Source: an uncultured Pelagibacteraceae bacterium
Lineage (GTDB): Bacteria; Pseudomonadota; Alphaproteobacteria; Pelagibacterales; Pelagibacteraceae
Reading direction: 5' to 3'
NCBI GenBank assembly: GCA_902628525.1
Contig: CACOMZ010000006.1
Span: forward strand, 1-34,592
DNA: 34,592 bases
This document shows, piece by piece, positions 26,358-33,679 of the stretch (its first letter is position 1; each line of letters begins with the position of its first letter). The notes below the pieces were generated by a model. That model was not told the DNA's origin. It made no database searches and was given only the letters and a program-made list of their open reading frames with translations. A program made the position numbers and the translations under genes.

Positions 26358-28288
26358 GAAAGGCACTCCTCGTATTCTGGTTGTTCATTGGTTTGTTGAT
26401 TTTTTGATTTATAAACATTAGCTGTAATATCAGTTGATTTTGCGTCATTAATATTTTCAGCTCTCTGAATTGATTTTGATCTACAGTAATAAAGGCTTTT
26501 CAAACCTTTTTTCCAGGCATCAAAATGAATTTTATGTAATTCTTTTTTATGAACATCTGCTGGTAAAAATAAATTTACAGATTGAGCTTGGGAAATATAA
26601 GGAGTTCTATCTCCACTAAGTTCAATTATCCAGTTTTGATTAAGTTCAAAAGCTGTTTTAAAAACATCTTTTTCTAATTCAGTTAAAAAATCTAAATGAC
26701 TAACAGATCCTTGATTTGTGGTAATTGTTGACCATGTTTCATCATCATTTTTGCCATGGCTCTCTAGTATTTCTTCTAAGTATCGATTTCTTACATTAAA
26801 TGAACCTGATAATGTTTTGTGTGTATAACTATTTGCTGCAATAGGTTCTACTCCAGGAGATGCTCCTCCACAGATTATTGAAATAGAAGCAGTTGGGGCA
26901 ATTGCTGTTTTATTTGAAAATCTTTCTTTGTAACCATATTCAGCAGCGTCTGGACAAGCACCTCTCTCCTCAGCCAGATCTTTTGAAGCTTGATTAACTT
27001 TTTCATCGATATTTTTGAATATTTTTTTATTCCAAGACTTAGCCATAACTGACTCTAAAGGAATTCTATTTTTTTGTAAAAATGAGTGAAATCCCATAAC
27101 ACCTAATCCTACGCTTCTTTCTCTTTCTGCGGAATATTTTGCATCTTTAAATTGTTCAGGTGCCTTATTAATAAAATCTGACAAGACATTATCTAAAAAT
27201 CTCATCACATCACTAATCATGTCAGGGTCATCTTTCCATTCATCATACTTCTCAAGATTTAAAGATGATAAACAACAAACTGCTGTTCTATCTCTGCCAT
27301 CTTTATCTATACCAGTGGGTAATGTAATCTCACTACATAGGTTTGAAGTTTTTACTGTCAGATTTGCTAACTTATGATGTTGTGGGATTTGTCTGTTAAC
27401 TGTATCAATATAAATTATATATGGCTCACCAGTTTCAATTCTTGCAGTTAACAATCTAATCCATAAATTTCTTGCAGAAATAGTTTGTTGAATAGTACCA
27501 TCTGCTGGACTTTTTAATGCCCATTGATCATCAGTTTCAACAGCTCTCATAAAAGCATCCGAAACTAAAACACCATGATGTAAATTTAATGCTTTTCTGT
27601 TTGGATCGCCTCCCGTTGGTCTTCTCATTTCTATAAATTCTTCTATTTCAGGATGATCAATTGGAAGGTAACAAGCAGCTGAACCTCTTCTTAATGAACC
27701 CTGACTAATCGCCATTGTTAAAGAATCCATAACTTTAATAAAAGGAATTATTCCAGAAGTTTTTCCAACTTTACCAATTTTTTCTCCAATAGATCTTAGG
27801 TTTCCCCAATAACTTCCAATACCTCCACCTTTAGCAGCTAACCAAACATTTTCACTCCAAAGATCTAGAATTCCACCAAGGCTATCAGATGCTTCATTTA
27901 AAAAACAAGAAATTGGTAATCCTCTTTTAGTTCCTCCATTAGATAGCACTGGAGTAGCTGGCATAAACCAAAGATTACTAATATAATTATAAATTCTTTG
28001 AGCATGTAAATTGTCATCAGAGTAAGTGCTTGCAACTCTTGCAAACAAATCTTGAAAAGATTCATTGTGACCAAGATATCTATCTCTCAAAGTTGCTTTA
28101 CCGAAGTCAGTCAGATTCGCGTCTCGTGATCGATCAATTTTAATTATTATTCCTTTATCGTTTTGAAAAAGTTCAGTTTCATTATTTAATGAAAATAAAT
28201 CAGGTCTGTTACCTTTTGAAATTTCGTTAACTTTAGGGCTATATTCAGAGACAGCTTGTTTTAGTGCTTGGGAAAGAATCTTATTCAT
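26348..28288 (-). CDS. nrdA: ribonucleotide reductase class Ia, large subunit (no ATP cone)
   Basis: Reduces ribonucleoside diphosphates to deoxy forms. The 646-residue protein shows ISCFLNEASDS with the first active-site Cys, KTSNLCSEI with the N-x-C-x-E core, TAVCCLSSLNL with the second redox Cys, and a C-terminal YEECLSCQ tail whose CxxC re-reduces the site. The usual N-terminal ATP-cone of about 100 residues, the dATP overall-activity switch, is absent, as the length (646 against about 760) shows. It uses TAG as stop and overlaps nrdB by 10 bp. Upstream NrdR-like boxes suggest transcriptional rather than allosteric control. Confidence 0.95.
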   Translation of the reverse strand: MNKILSQALKQAVSEYSPKVNEISKGNRPDLFSLNNETELFQNDKGIIIKIDRSRDANLTDFGKATLRDRYLGHNESFQDLFARVASTYSDDNLHAQRIYNYISNLWFMPATPVLSNGGTKRGLPISCFLNEASDSLGGILDLWSENVWLAAKGGGIGSYWGNLRSIGEKIGKVGKTSGIIPFIKVMDSLTMAISQGSLRRGSAACYLPIDHPEIEEFIEMRRPTGGDPNRKALNLHHGVLVSDAFMRAVETDDQWALKSPADGTIQQTISARNLWIRLLTARIETGEPYIIYIDTVNRQIPQHHKLANLTVKTSNLCSEITLPTGIDKDGRDRTAVCCLSSLNLEKYDEWKDDPDMISDVMRFLDNVLSDFINKAPEQFKDAKYSAERERSVGLGVMGFHSFLQKNRIPLESVMAKSWNKKIFKNIDEKVNQASKDLAEERGACPDAAEYGYKERFSNKTAIAPTASISIICGGASPGVEPIAANSYTHKTLSGSFNVRNRYLEEILESHGKNDDETWSTITTNQGSVSHLDFLTELEKDVFKTAFELNQNWIIELSGDRTPYISQAQSVNLFLPADVHKKELHKIHFDAWKKGLKSLYYCRSKSIQRAENINDAKSTDITANVYKSKNQQTNEQPEYEECLSCQ

Positions 28289-28295
28289 AATTTTT

Positions 28296-28324
28296 ATTAT
28301 ATTTTGTTATTTATACGAAAACAA
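28296..28324 (-). promoter_or_regulatory. candidate nrdA promoter
   Basis: On the minus strand TTGTTT (28324-28319), a 17-nt spacer and a perfect TATAAT (28301-28296) lie in front of nrdA. Only 7 nt separate the -10 from the ATG, so transcription would start at or next to the start codon (leaderless). A second weaker possibility lies further up, TTGAAT and TATTAA around the second NrdR-like box. AT-richness makes chance matches possible. Confidence 0.5.
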
Positions 28325-28337
28325 CTACATGTTGTAG
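28322..28337. promoter_or_regulatory. NrdR box 1 (promoter-proximal to nrdA)
   Basis: The core CTACATGTTG (28325-28334) fits the NrdR consensus core CwAtATaTwG at 8 of 10 positions, including every highly conserved base (C, A, AT, T, G). The flanking half-bases match poorly. It lies about 40 bp before nrdA and touches the candidate -35. Confidence 0.6.
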
Positions 28338-28352
28338 GCGCTTTGTGTTAAT

Positions 28353-28368
28353 ATACTATATAAACATA
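28353..28368. promoter_or_regulatory. NrdR box 2 (distal), 31 bp from box 1
   Basis: The core CTATATAAAC (28356-28365) keeps a perfect left half of the NrdR consensus, CTATATA, but the right half departs (A for T, C for G). It begins exactly 31 bp from the first core, the helical spacing of paired NrdR boxes. It also overlaps a possible plus-strand promoter (TTGTGT 28343-28348, TATATT 28367-28372) for the phosphohexomutase gene. Confidence 0.45.
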
Positions 28369-28467
28369 TATTCAACGGAACATTTATAGAACGCGACAAT
28401 ATGATAATCAATAAAAAAATAAAATTTTTTTCAAGAAATTAACATAAAAAGAGTAAGTAAATAGAAG

Positions 28468-29922
28468 ATGTCTCAAAATATTAAAATTGATCCATACGGT
28501 TTTAGAGAATATGACGCTCGTTGGTTGTATAAAAAAGATATCAACCAAGAAGGAATAGAGAATCTTGGTAAGGGTTTAGGAACACAAATTAAGAATCACA
28601 CTAAAAAAAATAATCCAAATGTTGTAGTTGGGCATGATTATAGATCTTACAGTGAGGAAATAAAAGCTTCTCTTAAAAAAGGATTAATTTCAACAGGGTG
28701 TAACATTGAGGACATTGGGTTATCACTATCGCCAATGGTATACTTTGCTCAATTTAATTTAAATGCAGATGCAGTAGCAATGGTAACTGCAAGTCATAAT
28801 GAAAACGGCTGGACAGGAGTAAAAATGGGTATCAAAAAAGGGTTAACCCATGCTCCAGAGGAAATGAAGGAACTGAAAGAAATTACCTTGAATCAAAATT
28901 TCTCTTATGGTGAAGGAGAAGAAAAACAAATTAAAGATTTTGATAAAATTTATAAAGAGGATTTAATTAGTAAAAACAAAATAAAAAAAAAAATTAAAGC
29001 CGTAGTTGCCTGTGGAAATGGGACTGCAAGTATTTTTGCTCCTGAAATTTTAAGAGGTATTGGTTGTGAAGTAATAGAATTGGATTGTGATCTAAACTGG
29101 GATTTTCCAAAGTATAACCCAAATCCTGAAGATTTAGAGATGCTTCATGCTATTGCTGAGTCAGTAAAAAAAAATAATGCAGATATTGGTTTCGGTTTTG
29201 ATGGTGATGGAGACAGAGTTGGTGTTGTCGATGACCAAGGTAATGAAATATTTTCTGACAAGATTGGTTTATTAATTGCTAGAAACTTGTCAAATAACCA
29301 CAAAAACTCAAAGTTTGTAGTAGATGTCAAATCTACAGGATTGTATTCGAATGATAATATTCTTAAGGAAAATAATTGTGAAACAATTTATTGGAAGACT
29401 GGACATTCTCATATAAAGCGAAAAGTTAATACAGAAAAAGCTTTGGCTGGATTTGAAAAAAGTGGTCATTTCTTTTTTAACGAACCTTTAGGCTATGGTT
29501 ATGACGATGGAATTAATTCTGCAATTCATGTGTGTCACTTATTAGATAATCAAAATAGAAGAATATCTGAAATTATTAATGAATTACCAATAACATACCA
29601 AACTCCTACTATGGCTCCCTTTTGCAAAGATGAGGAAAAATATTTAGTTGTTGAAGAATTAGTTGAACAATTTCAAGAGTTAAAGAAAAATAAGACTGAA
29701 ATAGATGGTCAAATAATTACTGAAATTTTAACCGTAAATGGAGTTCGTTTTTCATTTGTAGATGGCTCATGGGGATTAATACGAGCATCATCAAATAAAC
29801 CCTCATTAGTAATAGTCACTGAAAGCCCAACATCTGATGAGAGAAAAAAAAAAATCTTTGATTTTATTGACAATTTGCTCCAAAAAACTGGAAAAATTGG
29901 GGAATACGACCAAAAAATCTAA
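28468..29922 (+). CDS. phosphomannomutase/phosphoglucomutase family alpha-D-phosphohexomutase
   Basis: Interconverts sugar 1- and 6-phosphates, typically of mannose or glucose, for surface glycan precursors. The 484-residue protein has the phosphoserine loop VTASHNENGWTGVK with S109, the metal loop GFGFDGDGDRVGVVDD, and the sugar-binding loop FEKSGHFFFNEPLGYGYDDG, in which the usual GE(M/Y)SGH element reads FEKSGHFFF. All four domains of the family are covered. Upstream is the 179-bp region shared with nrdA; downstream is a terminator. Mannose or glucose specificity cannot be told from sequence alone. Confidence 0.9.
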   Translation: MSQNIKIDPYGFREYDARWLYKKDINQEGIENLGKGLGTQIKNHTKKNNPNVVVGHDYRSYSEEIKASLKKGLISTGCNIEDIGLSLSPMVYFAQFNLNADAVAMVTASHNENGWTGVKMGIKKGLTHAPEEMKELKEITLNQNFSYGEGEEKQIKDFDKIYKEDLISKNKIKKKIKAVVACGNGTASIFAPEILRGIGCEVIELDCDLNWDFPKYNPNPEDLEMLHAIAESVKKNNADIGFGFDGDGDRVGVVDDQGNEIFSDKIGLLIARNLSNNHKNSKFVVDVKSTGLYSNDNILKENNCETIYWKTGHSHIKRKVNTEKALAGFEKSGHFFFNEPLGYGYDDGINSAIHVCHLLDNQNRRISEIINELPITYQTPTMAPFCKDEEKYLVVEELVEQFQELKKNKTEIDGQIITEILTVNGVRFSFVDGSWGLIRASSNKPSLVIVTESPTSDERKKKIFDFIDNLLQKTGKIGEYDQKI

Positions 29923-29975
29923 AAATATAATAACTCAATCTTTCAACTAAGAAGTGTTCATAATTTTAAAGAGAA

Positions 29976-29996
29976 TCACATACTAATTAAATGTGA
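29976..29996 (+). promoter_or_regulatory. hairpin preceding the terminator
   Basis: TCACAT (29976-29981) and ATGTGA (29991-29996) form a perfect 6-bp stem with a 9-nt loop. Its 3' arm shares GA with the next hairpin, so the two may compete. This could be part of the 3' end of the phosphohexomutase mRNA or of a small RNA. Nothing shows it is a riboswitch. Confidence 0.35.
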
Positions 29997-30033
29997 GGTG
30001 ATGGAGGGAGACTGAAGTCACCTCTTTTTTTTT
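29995..30033 (+). terminator. intrinsic terminator after the phosphohexomutase gene
   Basis: GAGGTGA (29995-30001) pairs with TCACCTC (30018-30024) across a 16-nt purine-rich loop containing GGAGGGAG, followed by nine T (30025-30033). It lies 73 bp after the phosphohexomutase stop and 3 nt before the stop of the convergent permease gene, and has no T-run in the other direction. It is the only clear intrinsic terminator seen in the window. Confidence 0.8.
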
Positions 30034-30035
30034 GG

Positions 30036-30821
30036 TTATAATTTAAAATACTCGTAAAAAAATTTAATCGAAACAGCTAAGAGAAAAATTCCAAAAAATT
30101 TACTAATTTTATTTTTATCAATACTGTGAACTGTTTTAGCTCCTATTCTAGCCATGAATGTTGTTATAGGAATAAAAATTAGAAAGGCAGGTATGTTTAC
30201 AAAACCTATGCTTAATGGAAGACTTGAGTTTAAATAATTTCCTGAAACTAGGAAGCCTAATGCTCCAAAAAATGCTATTAAAAAACCAATTGCAGCTGAG
30301 CTACCAATGGCTTTATTTATTGAATAACCAAAAAATTTAAGAATTGGTACATTCATAATAGCACCTCCAATACCCATAGGTGCAGAAATAAAACCAACTA
30401 TTAGTCCAAATATGACTTTAATATATAATTTCATTTCTAAAATAATACTCTGTTCTTTTTCTTTACTTAAAAGAAAGTAAATACCAAATAAGAAAATCAT
30501 AATTGAAAAAAACAAAAGTAAAGATTTAGTTTTAAGGGAAGCAGCAAATATTGTTCCGATAATAACTCCAATCACAACAAATAAACCATAACTTTTGACT
30601 ACACCAAAATCTACTGCTTTCAATTTATTATGTGTTAAAACTGATACAGTTGACGTTGGCACAATTATTGCAAATGAGGTTCCTACAGCTAAGTGCATTA
30701 TAAATTGTTGATCAATACCTAAAGATCCAAATATATAATATAGGAATGGTACAGTTATTAAACCTCCACCAATACCAAACAACCCAGCGACAAAGCCAAC
30801 TGGTATAGCTGTTAAAGCCAT
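30036..30821 (-). CDS. TauE/SafE family membrane permease (putative anion exporter)
   Basis: The 261-residue protein is hydrophobic with about eight helices and two copies of the family glycine motif, GFVAGLFGIGGGLITVPFL near residue 9 and GFISAPMGIGGAIMNVPIL in the second half, the inverted repeat typical of TauE/SafE (DUF81). Members export sulfite, sulfoacetate or other organic anions; the substrate here is unknown. The ATG at 30821 leaves the first helix short, and the frame is open 19 codons further up without another ATG, GTG or TTG, so the start is uncertain. It lies 40 bp downstream of dusA on the same strand. Confidence 0.82.
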   Translation of the reverse strand: MALTAIPVGFVAGLFGIGGGLITVPFLYYIFGSLGIDQQFIMHLAVGTSFAIIVPTSTVSVLTHNKLKAVDFGVVKSYGLFVVIGVIIGTIFAASLKTKSLLLFFSIMIFLFGIYFLLSKEKEQSIILEMKLYIKVIFGLIVGFISAPMGIGGAIMNVPILKFFGYSINKAIGSSAAIGFLIAFFGALGFLVSGNYLNSSLPLSIGFVNIPAFLIFIPITTFMARIGAKTVHSIDKNKISKFFGIFLLAVSIKFFYEYFKL

Positions 30822-30861
30822 TAAAAAAATAATATAAATGTATTCGCTTGATAAAATTGAA

Positions 30862-31854
30862 TTAAGCAGATTGCCCTACTCTTGTATCAACATTGTTGTA
30901 TTTAATTTTATCCATTATGTGATCTATTTTTTTAACATCAGCATCTCTGACACACATATTTTCACTTAAATATCTTTTCCAATAACTTGCACCTGTCTGA
31001 CCATGAAATAAACCAAGAGTATGTCTCATAATTTGATTTAATCTTGTACCTTTTTTTAATTCTTCTTTTACATAAGGTATAAGTTTTTCAATAACATCTT
31101 GTCTGCTTGGAATATTATCATTATTAAATATATCTTTTTCAATATCTGCTAACAAATAAGGAGTGTGGTAAGCTGCTCTTCCTATCATTACACCATCTGT
31201 TTTTTCTAAATGTGGTTTTATTTCATCAACTGAAGTTATTCCTCCATTTATAATTATTTCTTTGTCTGGAAAATCTTCTTTTAATTTATAGACATATTCA
31301 TATTTAAGAGGAGGAATATTCAAATTTTGTTTAGGAGTAAACTTTCCTAACATTGCTTTTCTAGCATGAATAATAAAAGTTTTAACTCCTGTTGCTTTTA
31401 AAGTTGAAATAAAATTATATAAGTTTTCATAATCTTCAACTTCATCATATCCAATTCTTGTTTTAATAGTTACTGGTAATTTAGTTACTGATTGCATCTT
31501 GCTTAAACAATCTGCAACTAAATTTGGTTCTTTCATTAAACAAGCACCAAATCTATTTTTTTCAACTTTTTTACTAGGACAACCTAAATTAAGATTAATT
31601 TCATCGTAACCAAAATCTTCTCCTACTTTAGTGGCTTCAGCTAAAAGTCTTGGTGAGGAACCCCCTAATTGAAGCGCTACAGGTTTCTCATTAATATTAA
31701 ATTCTAATAACTTTTTTTTATCTCCTCTATATATAGCTTCATCAACAACCATCTCAGTATAAAGAAGAGTATTTTTTGATATCAATCTAAGAAAAAATCG
31801 CTCGTGACGGTCAGTACAATCCATCATAGGAGCAACTGATACTTTCCTATTCAT
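30862..31854 (-). CDS. dusA: tRNA-dihydrouridine synthase A
   Basis: An FMN enzyme that reduces uridines in the tRNA D-loop. The 330-residue protein opens with SVAPMMDCTDRHERFFLRL and NTLLYTEMV, the DusA form. It has INLNLGCPSKKV, the catalytic C105 in RFGACLMKEP, KTRIGYDE, and ends with the DusA-type GLFHGQTGASYWKRYLSEN. The HERF spelling after CTDR and the C-terminal segment place it in the DusA branch rather than DusB or DusC. It follows rpoZ by 22 bp. Confidence 0.94.
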   Translation of the reverse strand: MNRKVSVAPMMDCTDRHERFFLRLISKNTLLYTEMVVDEAIYRGDKKKLLEFNINEKPVALQLGGSSPRLLAEATKVGEDFGYDEINLNLGCPSKKVEKNRFGACLMKEPNLVADCLSKMQSVTKLPVTIKTRIGYDEVEDYENLYNFISTLKATGVKTFIIHARKAMLGKFTPKQNLNIPPLKYEYVYKLKEDFPDKEIIINGGITSVDEIKPHLEKTDGVMIGRAAYHTPYLLADIEKDIFNNDNIPSRQDVIEKLIPYVKEELKKGTRLNQIMRHTLGLFHGQTGASYWKRYLSENMCVRDADVKKIDHIMDKIKYNNVDTRVGQSA

Positions 31855-31876
31855 AGTATATCTTTATATTATTTTT

Positions 31877-32413
31877 CTATGTGTTTGAAGCGTCTGTGTC
31901 TTCTGCTGATATATCTGCTTCTTGATTTTCACTCTCAGATACCTCATCTAAAGAGACCTCGCCTTGTTCATTCATTGTTTCTTGACCAATTGAGGTATCT
32001 ACATCAGGTTTTGCTGTCTCTGATAATTCAGCCAAATCTTCTTTGGAAATTTGAATTTTTTCTGGAGTTTTTCTTGCTCTTTTAGACGGTAATATTGGTG
32101 TACCACTTTTAGATATTTCTCCCTTATATAAATTTTCAAAATCATCACCAATATCTTCGTCATCCTCTGCAGTATCATCAACCTGTTCAACGTGTTTTCT
32201 GAGTTTATAGACTGCGCTATCTGTTAGATCAGAAACTTTAATCTTTTCCTCTGCAATCTCTCTTAAAGAAATAACTGTATTTTTATCATTATCTCTATCA
32301 ATTGTTGGTTCTAAACCCGCGTTTAATTGAGTAGCTCTCTCTTTTGCAACTAACACTAATTCGTATGGGCTTTCAACTTTGTCGATACAGTCTTCTACAG
32401 TAACTCTTGCCAT
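31877..32413 (-). CDS. rpoZ: RNA polymerase omega subunit with acidic C-terminal tail
   Basis: The N-terminal 60 residues are a normal omega: MARVTVEDCIDKVESPYELVLVAKERA, then NDKNTVISLREIAEEKI, the segment that folds around the beta-prime C-terminus. Omega is usually 70-130 residues; this one has 178. Residues 75-95 are strongly acidic (DDTAEDDEDIGDD), then a basic KRARKTPEKIQ patch follows and a final acidic serine-rich tail. The extension has low complexity and no recognised domain, so its function is unknown. dusA follows 22 bp downstream. Confidence 0.9.
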   Translation of the reverse strand: MARVTVEDCIDKVESPYELVLVAKERATQLNAGLEPTIDRDNDKNTVISLREIAEEKIKVSDLTDSAVYKLRKHVEQVDDTAEDDEDIGDDFENLYKGEISKSGTPILPSKRARKTPEKIQISKEDLAELSETAKPDVDTSIGQETMNEQGEVSLDEVSESENQEADISAEDTDASNT

Positions 32414-32459
32414 GCCGAGTGTCTACACAGTGAACATTAAAAATGCAAGAGTATTTTTT

Positions 32460-33665
32460 CTATAAATATTCAGGATTCAGGCGATTTTTAACTAAATAAA
32501 GCAGGATAATTGAGCCGAATATGTAAGTTCCAGAAACAACAGCTATTTGCTCTATTGTAAAACCTGCATCTATTAGAATGCCAAATAATGCTGTACCAAA
32601 TGCAGTTGAAAATACCATTAAAGCTGAAGTAAGTGCTTTAATTGATCCAATATATTTAACTCCATAGATTTCTGCCCAAGTTGACGATCCAAGAACATTT
32701 GCAAATCCATTAGTTATTCCAATTAAACCAAAAAAAACAAATGATGTTATTGGATTATTAAAATAAAAAATAACTATTGTGGCTATAAAAAGTGGAATGT
32801 TCATGTAAATTAATAATTTTCTACTTGTAAATTTATCAATTAAAAAACCAGAAAAAAATAAAGTTACTACTGAAAAAATTGAATATGCCATAAAGGATTG
32901 TGCAATTATGTATTGTCCCCAATTTTTTGATTCTAATATAAAGGATTGATATACAAATGATCCCGTAGCAATCCATGGCATTGCGAGCATTGACATACAA
33001 ATAATATAAAATCTATAATCTTTAAGTACTTCAATTCTTTTCCATTGTTTTATTTCTTTAAAACTTTCAGTATTTTTACTTTCTTCTCGAGTATCCAATT
33101 TAATATCTTTCACCAAAATATAGGTGGCTACGGGTAAAAGTATAATTACTAAAATTGATATCGAAACCCATATATCTCTCCACTCTATAAATGTAAGTAA
33201 AAATACTATAAGCACTGGTAATACAAATTCTGCAGCTGATAATCCAAGCCACCCAATACTTAAAGCTCTTCCTCTATTTTTTTCAAAATATCTAGATATT
33301 GTTGTTGTTCCTGTGTGAGTAGTTAAACCCTGCCCTGCTAAACGCATTAAAAAAATACCAACAAATAAAAAAATTACTGAAGAAATTTTTGAAAATATAA
33401 AACAAGAGGCTGATAAAAAAATTATGACATAAGAAGCAAATTTTAAAATGTTTACATCATCTATTTTTTTTCCAATCCAAACTAAAACAAAACTACTTAA
33501 CAATGTTGCAGATGCATAAATTGAGCCAAATTGTCCATGAGTAATTGATAAGGCATCTCTAATACTAGAATTGAACATTCCTAAAAAAAAACTCTGTCCA
33601 AAACTGGAAAAAAATGTAAAAATAAAACCAAAAATAATTACTTTTAAACTTAAACTTTTAAACAT
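32460..33665 (-). CDS. MFS transporter, monocarboxylate/oxalate-formate-like
   Basis: The 401 residues hold about 12 membrane helices. After the first two lies GKKIDDVN, a variant of the MFS loop 2-3 motif, and LMRLAGQGLTTHTGTTTISRYFEKNRGRALSIGWLG, whose R-A-x-G-x-G and F..RGRA pattern resembles OFA and monocarboxylate permeases. The middle loop is basic and acidic (residues about 190-215), separating two six-helix halves. Substrate unknown; an organic acid would fit the neighbouring hydroxyacid dehydrogenase gene. Its start lies only 11 bp from that divergent gene. CATAAT, overlapping the neighbour's ATG, may be its -10. Confidence 0.82.
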   Translation of the reverse strand: MFKSLSLKVIIFGFIFTFFSSFGQSFFLGMFNSSIRDALSITHGQFGSIYASATLLSSFVLVWIGKKIDDVNILKFASYVIIFLSASCFIFSKISSVIFLFVGIFLMRLAGQGLTTHTGTTTISRYFEKNRGRALSIGWLGLSAAEFVLPVLIVFLLTFIEWRDIWVSISILVIILLPVATYILVKDIKLDTREESKNTESFKEIKQWKRIEVLKDYRFYIICMSMLAMPWIATGSFVYQSFILESKNWGQYIIAQSFMAYSIFSVVTLFFSGFLIDKFTSRKLLIYMNIPLFIATIVIFYFNNPITSFVFFGLIGITNGFANVLGSSTWAEIYGVKYIGSIKALTSALMVFSTAFGTALFGILIDAGFTIEQIAVVSGTYIFGSIILLYLVKNRLNPEYL

Positions 33666-33673
33666 AGATAAAA

Positions 33674-33679
33674 ATTATG
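33674..33679 (-). promoter_or_regulatory. possible -10 box of the MFS gene overlapping neighbour's start codon
   Basis: On the minus strand CATAAT (33679-33674) matches TATAAT at 5 of 6 bases and lies 8 nt before the MFS ATG. It includes the ATG of the divergent dehydrogenase gene. No clear -35 was found, so confidence is low. Confidence 0.3.

Noticed and set aside
26358..26366. GTG start for nrdB
   Set aside because: The GAGGAG site lies 8 nt before the ATG at 26357 and overlaps the GTG. The ATG numbering also gives D84, E115, H118 and Y122 as in E. coli.
29923..29994. Riboswitch or known structured RNA before the terminator
   Set aside because: It lies downstream of a gene and upstream of nothing on its strand, and no known riboswitch consensus was recognised.
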